Source: Carboxylicivirga taeanensis
Lineage (GTDB): Bacteria > Bacteroidota > Bacteroidia > Bacteroidales > Marinilabiliaceae
Length of the DNA: 64,000 nucleotides
NCBI RefSeq assembly: GCF_051851475.1
Contig: NZ_JBPUSJ010000005.1
Coordinates: 310,001-374,000, forward strand
Direction of reading: 5' to 3'
The position numbers were made by a program, and so were the translations under genes. Of the stretch, positions 50,768-58,904 are shown one piece after another. A model generated the notes under the pieces. The model had not been told where the DNA came from. It saw only the letters and a program-made list of their open reading frames with translations, and did not search any database. Position 1 is the stretch's first letter; each line of letters starts with the position of its first letter.

Positions 50768-53182
50768 TTATTTGTTTTTCACATACTTTTCGAGCCATTG
50801 GTCTTGTTCCCAAAGTGTATGAAGTACCGATTCCCGGGCGCGGTAACCATGGCTTTCAGAAGGTAATAATACCAAACGCACGGTGGCGCCTAAACCTTTC
50901 AGCGCATTAAAATAGCGCTCGCTTTGCATGGTGTAGGTGCCTGAGTTATTATCTTCAACGCCATGAATCAATAGTAAAGGATGCTTCATTTTACTGGCAT
51001 TCATAAAGGGCGACATGGTATTATAAATATCAGGAGCCTCCCAGTAGTTACGTTCTTCGCTTTGGAAACCAAATGGTGTTAGAGTGCGGTTATAGGCCCC
51101 ACTGCGGGCAATACCGGCTGCGAATAAATCAGAATGGGTCAGCAGGTTGGCTGTCATAAACGCGCCGTAGGAATGGCCACCCACCGCTACGCGCTCTCTG
51201 TCAATATAGCCCTGTTCATCCAGATAGTCGATGGCTGCTTTGGCATTGGCCACCAGCTGTGGAATAAAGGTGTCGTTTGGTTCTTTGTCGCCTTCTCCAA
51301 CGATGGGAAAGGACGCATCATCGAGAACGGCATAGCCTTTCATCACCCAAAATACAGGCGAACCATACCAGGGGTAGATAAACTCGTTGGGAGAGGTGGT
51401 AACCTGGCCTGCACTTTGTTTATCCTTGTATTCGGTAGGGTAGGCCCACATAATTAATGGTAACCGCTCTTTGTTGTTCATGTTGTAGCCGGCAGGTAAA
51501 TATAAGGTGCCCGATAGCGGTAAGCCATCTTCGCGCTTGTATTCCACCAGCTCTTTATGGACGCCTGCCAGACTTTTGAATGGGTTTTCAAATTGAGTAA
51601 TCGGTCGTGGTGCTTTGCGCGTTTTAATGTTGCGTGAATAGTAGTTGGGGTATTCGGTTGGTGATTGAATGCGTGTAATGATTTCTCCTTTTCGGACATC
51701 AACGATTTTAGAAATGGTTTCCAGTCGATCTTTATTTTCAGCCTGGTATAAGCGCACAGACTCTTTTGAATTCAGGTTGAATTGATCGATAAAAGGCTTT
51801 TGCCCGTCCTTGGAAAAACCATCTCCTTCGAGGTAAGCCTTGTCTTTATCAATAACCAGTACTTCGCGGTTAAATTCGTTCCGTTCTGTAATGAAACTAC
51901 CTGGATCGTTATAGCGGTCCTGGTAATTGCGATCGAACAGTATCTCAGGTTTTTGCGAAGCATCTGAAGGGTTGAAAAGGTAGCTTTTGGTGTTGCGTGT
52001 GTTCCACCAGTAATCGCTGGCAATGGCTACCTCGTTGTTGCCCCAGATGATGCCGCCAAACCGGTTAATTGTTTTTAGTATGGATTTGGGGGCTTCCGTA
52101 AATGGAGCCACCCATTCGTAAACTTCATCCCTGTATTCCGCTTCCACCTCCGGGTCGCCTTTGTCCAGTACTTCTGCCCAAAACAAGGTGGCTGGCTTGT
52201 CGGCGCGCCATGAAATACTGCGTCGGCCGGTTCGTTCGGCCATAAACCCTTTAGGAAGTTCTTCAATAAGTGGCACCTCTTCAATTGTTTGCAGTGTTTT
52301 GCCTTCCCTATCTTTTAATACGTAGTCAGTGGGGAAGCGCTGGTAAGGAACCAGGTAGGAGAATGGCTGTTTAACGATAGATACAACTGCATAATCGCCA
52401 TTGGGCGAAAAGTTGATGCTGCGGTAGATTGCTTTGGGCGCCCAGGTGCTTGCCTGTCCGTCGAGTGTAATCAGCTTTAATTCTGATTCGGCCAGTCTGA
52501 TAAAATTTTCTTCATCCAGCTTATCTTTTAGCAGATCCTGGTAGGTGCGGTTTTGAGCTTTCTGGCCTTCATTCACCGATACAACAGGACCAGCTGGGAC
52601 GGCATTGCCTTTATCAATCAGGTCACCTCGGTTTGCAGGCATCGTTTTTGCAATTAAAGCGTTGCTGTTTTTCATCCAGCTAAATGGGCTGCCCAGGTTG
52701 CCGTTAAGTATTGCCTCCGTAAGTTTGTGGGCGGTACTGGTTTGAATATCAACGTACCATAATTCGGTGCCGTTGCTAACAGTATTGGTAAAGGCCATTT
52801 TACTCTGATCGGGCGACCAGGAGAAATTAGCAAGTCGGGCTTTTTGAGGCATGCCTTTTACTTCTATCACGCCCTCTTTCTTTTTAAGAAGTTTTATGTT
52901 GTTTGAGAACCTTGTTCTGGACGATACGTTGGTTACCGGATTGGTGCGTATACCAGCCAGTTTGATCTCTTTCTCCGATAGTTCGTCAATGCTTTTGTAC
53001 TGACTGCGGTAAAGCAGTACAATAACTGATCCATCATCATTAATGGCTGTGCGGGGGGGCAGCGGCACATCTGCCAGATCGAGTATTTCTTTGGAGGGTT
53101 CCTGATAGGTGAGATCAATTTGTGCTGTTGCTGTGAGGCTAAGCATGAACAGCATTGATAGAATTAAATTGAGGTGTTTCAT
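50768..53182 (-). CDS. Secreted S9-family prolyl-oligopeptidase-like peptidase
   Basis: This 804-residue protein has a signal peptide (MKHLNLILSMLFMLSLTATA) and an N-terminal beta-propeller (to about residue 530) that gates the active site. A C-terminal alpha/beta hydrolase follows, with the nucleophile elbow AVGGHSYGAFMTANLL, an acidic HGVEDNNSGT and the catalytic histidine in PSESHGYR. The pattern fits the S9D/glutamyl-endopeptidase-like group of exported oligopeptidases. It starts at ATG 53182, since the frame beyond it opens with TTG. It is followed by the creatininase gene. Confidence 0.92.
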   Translation of the reverse strand: MKHLNLILSMLFMLSLTATAQIDLTYQEPSKEILDLADVPLPPRTAINDDGSVIVLLYRSQYKSIDELSEKEIKLAGIRTNPVTNVSSRTRFSNNIKLLKKKEGVIEVKGMPQKARLANFSWSPDQSKMAFTNTVSNGTELWYVDIQTSTAHKLTEAILNGNLGSPFSWMKNSNALIAKTMPANRGDLIDKGNAVPAGPVVSVNEGQKAQNRTYQDLLKDKLDEENFIRLAESELKLITLDGQASTWAPKAIYRSINFSPNGDYAVVSIVKQPFSYLVPYQRFPTDYVLKDREGKTLQTIEEVPLIEELPKGFMAERTGRRSISWRADKPATLFWAEVLDKGDPEVEAEYRDEVYEWVAPFTEAPKSILKTINRFGGIIWGNNEVAIASDYWWNTRNTKSYLFNPSDASQKPEILFDRNYQDRYNDPGSFITERNEFNREVLVIDKDKAYLEGDGFSKDGQKPFIDQFNLNSKESVRLYQAENKDRLETISKIVDVRKGEIITRIQSPTEYPNYYSRNIKTRKAPRPITQFENPFKSLAGVHKELVEYKREDGLPLSGTLYLPAGYNMNNKERLPLIMWAYPTEYKDKQSAGQVTTSPNEFIYPWYGSPVFWVMKGYAVLDDASFPIVGEGDKEPNDTFIPQLVANAKAAIDYLDEQGYIDRERVAVGGHSYGAFMTANLLTHSDLFAAGIARSGAYNRTLTPFGFQSEERNYWEAPDIYNTMSPFMNASKMKHPLLLIHGVEDNNSGTYTMQSERYFNALKGLGATVRLVLLPSESHGYRARESVLHTLWEQDQWLEKYVKNK

Positions 53183-53316
53183 TTGCAAAGATTTTTTCAA
53201 ATTAGTCCCTGTATTTAGGGTAGATTAAATTTAGCTGTAACTATAAAGCACAGAAGTTAATATTTATAATTAATCTGCACAACTTCGGGTATAATAAATA
53301 CATGTTGTAAAGGAAC

Positions 53317-53349
53317 TTTGAGCAGAACGGTTGAAAAAGTGTATTTTCG
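53317..53349 (+). promoter_or_regulatory. Promoter of the DUF3820 gene
   Basis: TTTG at 53317-53320, 21 bases, then TATTTTCG at 53342-53349 (TTCG variant of the -7 box), 19 bases before ATG 53368. Confidence 0.5.
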
Positions 53350-53367
53350 CTGATATAATAGGAAAAC

Positions 53368-53574
53368 ATGGATCCAAAACTGCTGGTATTATTAACAAAA
53401 ATGAGGATGCCCTATGGCAAATACAAGGGGCGGGTATTGTGCGATTTGCCGGAACCCTACCTGGTATGGTATCATAATAAAGGCTTCCCTGAGGGAAAGT
53501 TGGGCATGCTGCTACATACGCTTTATGAGATTAAGCTCAATGGACTGGAGTATTTATTAAAGCCCTTACGCTAA
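53368..53574 (+). CDS. DUF3820-family small protein
   Basis: This 68-residue protein fits the family almost throughout: MPYGKYKGRVLCDLPEPYLVW, the KGFPEGKLGMLLHTLYEIKL block and the LNGLEYLL end. DUF3820 proteins (sometimes called putative quorum-sensing-regulated) have no assigned function. The gene is monocistronic with a clear promoter and a two-way terminator beyond it. Confidence 0.92.
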   Translation: MDPKLLVLLTKMRMPYGKYKGRVLCDLPEPYLVWYHNKGFPEGKLGMLLHTLYEIKLNGLEYLLKPLR

Positions 53575-53634
53575 TTGCTCTTTCACCTTCAGTAAAGGAG
53601 CAAACCACCTGTCGGCCTGGGCGACGGTCATCCT

Positions 53635-53678
53635 AAAAAAGCCCTGATAATTGGTGTTATCAAGGCTTATTTTTTTTG
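53635..53678. terminator. Bidirectional terminator between DUF3820 and DUF3078 genes
   Basis: AAGCC-c-TGATAA pairs with TTATCA-a-GGCTT around a six-base loop, with an A-tract before it and a T-tract after it, so it serves both convergent genes. Confidence 0.85.
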
Positions 53679-53688
53679 CAGCTCAGTG

Positions 53689-54579
53689 TTACTGTCCGAA
53701 TTTATAGCTGATTCCAAAACCAAAGAGTTGCTTAAACTGCACCCGCGGTCCTTCTTCCACTTTGTCTGCATTAACATACTTAATATCATCGTCGTAGATA
53801 AGGTTGAATGATGCTACGGCACTCAGGAAGCTGTTTACCTTCATGTTAAAGGCCAGTTCCCAGTCCACGTCAATGTTCTGAGGCTTATTGCCCAGGTTGG
53901 AGAAGAGGTCTAAACGGGTGTTGACGTCTACATTCTTAATGATGTTCGCTTTTTTGGCGATGAGCTTCACTGAGGCACCATATTCATTTCTCAGTTTTTT
54001 GTCCTCCTTCACGCCAAAAGCACCCGCTGCCGATAAAGAATCGTCCAGTACAATGGTCATTTTACTGGTTAAGGGCGACAGGTAAAGCGAAAAGTTGTCA
54101 TTGGGTTTATAGTCCATACCCAGTGAGAAATTCATATAGGCAGGTGCCATAAATTCAGACACCTTACTGGTGTTCTCCGGTGGGTCGCTGTATCCTGCAT
54201 CAAACTGCGTTTTAAAATCGAGCAGGCCGGTATAATACCATTTACTACCATCAACCTGGTACCCAAGTTTAGATGAGAAGTAAAGTTTATCTTCTGTTTT
54301 AATCAGGTTATCACTTCCCTGTTTGGTTAAGCCATAGCCCAAATCCAGAGTGTTGTCCCAATTGATTTTTTTCTTTGTGTAATTGAAGAAGGAGTTGAGC
54401 AAAAAGGTTCCGGCCACTGAGTTTTTACCTCCTGCTGACCAGTTGTTTAGTGATACCTGGTTAAATGTAAACGAGGAAGTGCCTCCTATCTTCCACAGCT
54501 TGATGCTGTCGTTGTCTGCCGGCTGACTAAATGCATGAACGGTGATAAAGGTGAGGACAAGGCCTAGTATTTTCTTCAT
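53689..54579 (-). CDS. DUF3078-family outer-membrane-type protein
   Basis: This 296-residue protein has a signal peptide (MKKILGLVLTFITVHAFS) and beta-strand sequence throughout. The early motif FTFNQVSLNNWSAGGKNSVAG (in parts) is the DUF3078 hallmark, and the terminal strand is FGFGISYKFGQ, a barrel-like end. Function is unknown in the family. It is separated from the upstream MscS gene by a hairpin and 64 bases, and the two may share a promoter. Confidence 0.85.
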   Translation of the reverse strand: MKKILGLVLTFITVHAFSQPADNDSIKLWKIGGTSSFTFNQVSLNNWSAGGKNSVAGTFLLNSFFNYTKKKINWDNTLDLGYGLTKQGSDNLIKTEDKLYFSSKLGYQVDGSKWYYTGLLDFKTQFDAGYSDPPENTSKVSEFMAPAYMNFSLGMDYKPNDNFSLYLSPLTSKMTIVLDDSLSAAGAFGVKEDKKLRNEYGASVKLIAKKANIIKNVDVNTRLDLFSNLGNKPQNIDVDWELAFNMKVNSFLSAVASFNLIYDDDIKYVNADKVEEGPRVQFKQLFGFGISYKFGQ

Positions 54580-54596
54580 AGGATAACTGCTAGGTG

Positions 54597-54628
54597 AAAA
54601 GCTCTGCCAGTGAATGGGCAGAGCTTTG
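54597..54628 (-). terminator. Stem-loop between mscS-like and DUF3078 genes
   Basis: AAAGCTCTGCC and GGCAGAGCTTT form an 11-bp stem with an eight-base loop. Only four T residues follow on the minus strand, so it may be a partial terminator that lowers expression of the downstream gene. Confidence 0.6.
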
Positions 54629-54643
54629 TATTTGGTTTAATAA

Positions 54644-55471
54644 TTACTTTTCGTTGAACAGGTGCACATCTCTTTGTGGGAATGGGATGCTGATGCCCTG
54701 CTTATCAAATTCTTTTTTAACAAACTCCATCATGTAGAAGTAGACGGTCCAGTAGTCGCTGGTTTTAGCCCAGGCTCTGGTTACCAGGTTAATGGAGCTA
54801 TCTCCATGTTCCAGTACGCCAACAAATAGTTGTGGGTCTTTAAGAATCAGCTCCTGCCTGCCGGCCACCTCAATAATTATGTTTCGGGCTTTGTCAATAT
54901 CATCGTCATAACCAATGCCAAAAACAAAATCTACCCGCCGTGTTTCTGATCTTGAGTAGTTCGTCATGGCGCCGGTAGAAAGCCCCCCGTTCGGGATAAT
55001 CACCACTTTATTATCAGGAGTGGTGAGGATGGTGTTAAATATTTGAATTTCCTTTACAACACCGGCATGGCCTTGTGCTTCAATGTAGTCGCCCACCTTA
55101 AATGGTTTTAAGATGAGAAGGATAACGCCTCCTGCAAAATTTTGCAGGGTACCGGAAAGAGCCATGCCGACAGCCAAACCGGCAGCACCCAGGATGGCAA
55201 TAAAGGAGGTCATCTGAACACCCAGATAACTAATCACACTGATAAACAGCAGTATTTTTAAAGTCACTGAGGTGAGACTGATGATGAAAGGAACGAGTGT
55301 TTCATCAATGCTCCGCGCTACCAACAGCTTTTTAAACCCTTTAACTATCTTATTAATTATCCAGAGGCCAACGACTGCTATGAGTATGGCTACTAAAAGC
55401 TTAATGCCATTGGCAATCACCCAGTCGTAAACCGGTTGCCAGTTAAAGTTGTTAATACCTAATTCTTCCAT
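54644..55471 (-). CDS. MscS-family mechanosensitive channel
   Basis: This 275-residue protein has three membrane helices and the typical pore helix AILGAAGLAVGMALSGTLQNFAGG (in parts, residues 90-115), then a cytoplasmic beta domain (GVVKEIQIFNTIL; VVIIPNGGLSTGAMTNYSR) and an amphipathic end (GISIPFPQRDVHLF). It releases solutes on osmotic down-shock. The length equals that of short-form E. coli MscS. ATG 55471 is preferred to a GTG at 55480. Confidence 0.95.
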   Translation of the reverse strand: MEELGINNFNWQPVYDWVIANGIKLLVAILIAVVGLWIINKIVKGFKKLLVARSIDETLVPFIISLTSVTLKILLFISVISYLGVQMTSFIAILGAAGLAVGMALSGTLQNFAGGVILLILKPFKVGDYIEAQGHAGVVKEIQIFNTILTTPDNKVVIIPNGGLSTGAMTNYSRSETRRVDFVFGIGYDDDIDKARNIIIEVAGRQELILKDPQLFVGVLEHGDSSINLVTRAWAKTSDYWTVYFYMMEFVKKEFDKQGISIPFPQRDVHLFNEK

Positions 55472-55592
55472 ACTATTCACGAGTTAAGTTAAAAAAACAC
55501 ATTCCAGATTAAAACATTTCTAATGATGCTTATGTTTTCACAAAGTTATGAATTGTTAGTTTTTTGATATTCATTTTTACATTCTTATTACC

Positions 55593-55600
55593 TATTTTCG
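55593..55600 (+). promoter_or_regulatory. -7 promoter box of the HAD-TRIC operon
   Basis: TATTTTCG, the same TTCG-variant -7 box seen elsewhere in this window, 33 bases before ATG 55626. Confidence 0.4.
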
Positions 55601-55625
55601 CGCCGCTAAATATGTAACAATAATC

Positions 55626-56225
55626 ATGAGTAATAAGCAGATTTTAAGCATCAGTGTGCCAGAGCGTATTAAAGGCTTAATTTTTGATATGGATGGAACA
55701 CTTTTAAACAGTACACCTATTCATTATAAAGCCTGGTTGGAGGCATGCCGGCCTTTTGGTGTTGATTTTACCTATGCGTATTTCATCACCCTGACTGGTC
55801 GTCCGGTTATTGAGCTCAGTAAAGATCTGATTGCGGCTTTTAATATGCCAGTTGAGGCAGGGGAGCTTGTTGCAGCAAAAGAGCAGCTGGTGGAGAAAAA
55901 TCTGCATAATGTGGAGGTGATACCAGCGGTTTTTGAGGTGGTGACGGCCTTTAAAGGACGGCTGCCGATGGCTGTGGGTACTGGTGCCAGTCGCCAAAGA
56001 GCGATGCGCTTACTGGAGGATAGTGGCATTATTGACTATTTCGATGCTGTGATTACTTCTGACGATGTGGAGCAGTATAAGCCGCATCCTGCTACTTTTT
56101 TAAAGGCAGCGCAAGCCATCAATGTTTCGCCTGCCGACTGCCTGGTGTTTGAAGATGGCCATTTGGGAATAGATGCAGCCAACGCGGCCGGCATGAGTGT
56201 TGTTGATGTTAAAACTTATTACTAA
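55626..56225 (+). CDS. HAD-superfamily phosphatase (beta-phosphoglucomutase-like)
   Basis: This 199-residue protein has all four HAD motifs: GLIFDMDGTLLNS (nucleophile and acid aspartates), GTGASRQ, a lysine in YKPHP and FEDGHLGIDAA. It is in the same branch as YqaB and beta-phosphoglucomutase. The substrate is likely a sugar phosphate, but the cap residues do not settle it. Its stop overlaps the next gene's ATG (TAATG), indicating coupling with the TRIC-type channel. Confidence 0.9.
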   Translation: MSNKQILSISVPERIKGLIFDMDGTLLNSTPIHYKAWLEACRPFGVDFTYAYFITLTGRPVIELSKDLIAAFNMPVEAGELVAAKEQLVEKNLHNVEVIPAVFEVVTAFKGRLPMAVGTGASRQRAMRLLEDSGIIDYFDAVITSDDVEQYKPHPATFLKAAQAINVSPADCLVFEDGHLGIDAANAAGMSVVDVKTYY

Positions 56226-56863
56226 TGAAGCTGATGATGCATTCATTTGACTTACTTCTGTTATTCGACTATATCGGCACCATGGTGTTTGCCATCAGTG
56301 GAACTTTAACAGCGGCTCAAAAGCGGCTTGACGTTTTCGGAGCTATTTTTATTGGTTTTGTAACAGCTATTGGCGGCGGAACCGTCCGGGATATTATGCT
56401 GGGTAACCTGCCGGTGACCTGGATTCAATCCTACAACTATTTTTTTATTATACTGGCCGGTATAGTCATAACAATTGTATTTAAAACGGTGGTAAACAAG
56501 CTTCGAAATACGCTTTTTCTGTTCGACACCATTGGAATCGGGGTCTTCACAGTAATTGGTCTGAAGCAAGCTCTGGCTTTTGGTATTTCGGCACCTATCG
56601 CTGTGATGATGGGACTTTCCTCTGCAGTGGTGGGGGGCATCATTCGGGATACCCTGACAAATGAGGTGCCGCTTATCTTTCATAAAGAAATCTATGCGAC
56701 AGCCTGTATTGTGGGCGCCATCATTTTTCTGATTATGCATTATTTAAATGTTCCGGAAGTGATTTGTGAAAGTGTGACCGTAATTAGCATTATTAGTATA
56801 CGCTTGTGGGCGGTCAAATACAACATTACCATGCCACATGTTTCGTTAGGAGAGGAGGAGTAG
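56225..56863 (+). CDS. TRIC/UPF0126-family membrane protein
   Basis: This 212-residue protein has about seven helices in two repeats. The signatures FDYIGTMVFAISGTLTAA and IGFVTAIGGGTVRDIMLGN, then the second repeat's GGIIRDTLTNEVPLIF, are those of the prokaryotic TRIC cation-channel/YicG family. YicG transports glycine in E. coli. It is coupled to the HAD gene and convergent with the helicase gene. Confidence 0.93.
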   Translation: MKLMMHSFDLLLLFDYIGTMVFAISGTLTAAQKRLDVFGAIFIGFVTAIGGGTVRDIMLGNLPVTWIQSYNYFFIILAGIVITIVFKTVVNKLRNTLFLFDTIGIGVFTVIGLKQALAFGISAPIAVMMGLSSAVVGGIIRDTLTNEVPLIFHKEIYATACIVGAIIFLIMHYLNVPEVICESVTVISIISIRLWAVKYNITMPHVSLGEEE

Positions 56864-56887
56864 GTAGTTATAACTTGCTACTTACTC
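56858..56887. terminator. Stem-loop at the TRIC/helicase convergent junction
   Basis: GAGTAGGTAG and CTACTTACTC pair over 10 bases (one wobble) around a ten-base loop. The left arm contains the TAG stop of the plus-strand gene. No T-run is present. Confidence 0.45.
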
Positions 56888-56900
56888 CGCATAACCGGGC

Positions 56901-58904
56901 TTATTCATCAAAGCCCAGGTGCTGTGCAATGTTTTTGTATTCAGAGGCTTTATCCATATCTCCCAGTTTCTCGCAGGCTTCACCCAGGTAATAATAGGCC
57001 TCCGCCTTATCCTTTTTAATGCGTGTAGCCTGCAGCAGATCGTTGTAGGCCTGCTCGTACTTTTTCAGGACCAGGCGGGTGCGTCCACGGTTGTATTTTA
57101 CCTTATAGGATTTGTTTTTTAGCTTATCGGCTTTCGAATAATCTTTTTCAGCCCGCTCTAAATCACCCATTTCAACATGTAAACCGGCTCTTTTCACCAA
57201 GGCATCAAAAAATTGTGGTTTTAGCTGAAGAGCCTTATTGAGGTTGCCCATGGCCGATGGCTTATCCTTAAATTTTAATAAGCATTCATTGGCCATCAGG
57301 AAGTATTCGCGGGCAAAGTCTTCCACATTTTTCTGTTGTCGTTTGATGGCTGCGTGCAGCTCTTTCACTTCTTTCTCGAGCTTTGTTATTTTTGATAGTT
57401 TACCGGCAATCAGTCGCTGAACCGGCCTGGCCGAGAGGGCTTCCTGCTTTTCGTTGGCCAGGGCAAAGGCGTGAACTGCCTCTGCAAAGTCTCCCTTGTC
57501 GAACAGAGTGGCCGCATTTCTAAATAAATCGAAGGCTTCGGCTTTGTTTAGTTCATTGGCAATAAGCACCTTGTTGTTAGCTGCCTTCGAAAAGGCGACT
57601 ACTTCGTGGTTAACAATTACATCGCGCGGCGATATTTTGGTTTTCAGCACGATGCCGTCCAGAGATACACAACGCGAAAGGGCCACATACAGCTGGCCAC
57701 CTGCGAAAGCGCCTCCTGAAAAGTCGAGCATTACTTTGTCGAAAGTGAGGCCCTGGCTCTTATGAACGGTGATGGCCCAGGCTAATTTAAGGGGGTATTG
57801 CGTGAACGAGCCTAACTCTTCTTCCAGAATGCGGTTGTTTTTTTCGTCGTATTTATAGCGTATGTTACGCCACACCTCTTTCTCCACCAGATGGATCTCT
57901 TCGTTTTGAAGGCGCACGTATATGCCATGCTCATCAATCTCCTCAACTCGTCCAAGACTTCCGTTGTACCACCGCTTTTCCATGTCGTTTTTAACGAACA
58001 TAACCTGTGCATTCTCTTTTAGCACCAGGTTTTTTAGTGTCGGCAAGCCCGATTCGGGAAACTCGCCGGAGATGCGACCGGTAAATTCATGTTCATCACC
58101 CTCCAGCTGCTCCAACTTAGTGTCATTAATGTAATCCACTGTATCGCGTCGCGTGGCCAGTGTAATGAAAAATTCATCTATCGGGCTCTGAAAGGCGGGA
58201 TTGAAGCGTTGGTTGATGGCCGCTATGTCCTGGTTGCCGGCTTGTTTCAAGCGGATGCGATCGAGCAGGTTAACAAAGGTATCTTCGTTTTGTCGGTACA
58301 CTTTTTTCAGCTCAATCTGCACCAGCGGTATTTGTTTAAATACACGGGCCGAAAAGAAGTAGGGCGATTGGTAAAAACGTCGCAAAATCTGCCAGTCATC
58401 TCTTTTAACCACCGGTTCGAGCTGAAATACATCGCCCACCATCAGCAGCTGCTTGCCACCAAAGGGCAGGTTCATATTTTTGGTGTAAACCCGCAACACC
58501 CGATCGATAAAATCCAATACATCTCCTCTTACCATAGATACTTCATCAATAATAAGCAGATCCAGTTCTTTTATAATCTGGGTATGTGATTTGCGGTATT
58601 TTAAAAAGTCGAAGATGCGCCCTTTATGGGTTGATAAATCCGGGTCGTCGGGCAAAATGGGGCGAAAAGGGACCTTGAAAAATGAATGGATGGTGACGCC
58701 CCCGGCATTGATGGCGGCAATACCGGTTGGGGCCACAACCACAAACTTTTTATGTGTATGCTGGCAGATGTAGCGCAAAAAAGTCGACTTACCGGTTCCG
58801 GCACGTCCGGTGAGAAACACCGATGAGCTGGTATGCTGAATGAGCTTGAGGGCATCCTGAAATTCAGCATTATCCGTGTCAAAGTTATCGGGTAAGACGT
58901 TCAT
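56901..58904 (-). CDS. PIF1/RecD-like helicase with C-terminal TPR repeats
   Basis: This 667-residue superfamily-1 helicase has Walker A GRAGTGKST (residues 33-41), then VVAPTGIAAINAGG, Walker B LLIIDEVSMV, GDVFQLEPV and the late motif WAITVHKSQGLTFDKVMLD with YVALSRCVS. All PIF1 motifs are present. From about residue 480 the protein changes to TPR repeats (DFAEAVHAFALANEKQEAL; AEAYYYLGEACEKLGDMD). This helicase plus TPR tail is a Bacteroidota-type arrangement whose role in DNA handling is unknown. The start codon follows the TAA of the upstream TPR gene with no gap (TAAATG), so the two are coupled. Confidence 0.92.
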   Translation of the reverse strand: MNVLPDNFDTDNAEFQDALKLIQHTSSSVFLTGRAGTGKSTFLRYICQHTHKKFVVVAPTGIAAINAGGVTIHSFFKVPFRPILPDDPDLSTHKGRIFDFLKYRKSHTQIIKELDLLIIDEVSMVRGDVLDFIDRVLRVYTKNMNLPFGGKQLLMVGDVFQLEPVVKRDDWQILRRFYQSPYFFSARVFKQIPLVQIELKKVYRQNEDTFVNLLDRIRLKQAGNQDIAAINQRFNPAFQSPIDEFFITLATRRDTVDYINDTKLEQLEGDEHEFTGRISGEFPESGLPTLKNLVLKENAQVMFVKNDMEKRWYNGSLGRVEEIDEHGIYVRLQNEEIHLVEKEVWRNIRYKYDEKNNRILEEELGSFTQYPLKLAWAITVHKSQGLTFDKVMLDFSGGAFAGGQLYVALSRCVSLDGIVLKTKISPRDVIVNHEVVAFSKAANNKVLIANELNKAEAFDLFRNAATLFDKGDFAEAVHAFALANEKQEALSARPVQRLIAGKLSKITKLEKEVKELHAAIKRQQKNVEDFAREYFLMANECLLKFKDKPSAMGNLNKALQLKPQFFDALVKRAGLHVEMGDLERAEKDYSKADKLKNKSYKVKYNRGRTRLVLKKYEQAYNDLLQATRIKKDKAEAYYYLGEACEKLGDMDKASEYKNIAQHLGFDE

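Noticed and set aside
58089..58589. Plus-strand open frame of 166 codons
   Set aside because: Antisense to conserved motifs of the PIF1-like helicase.
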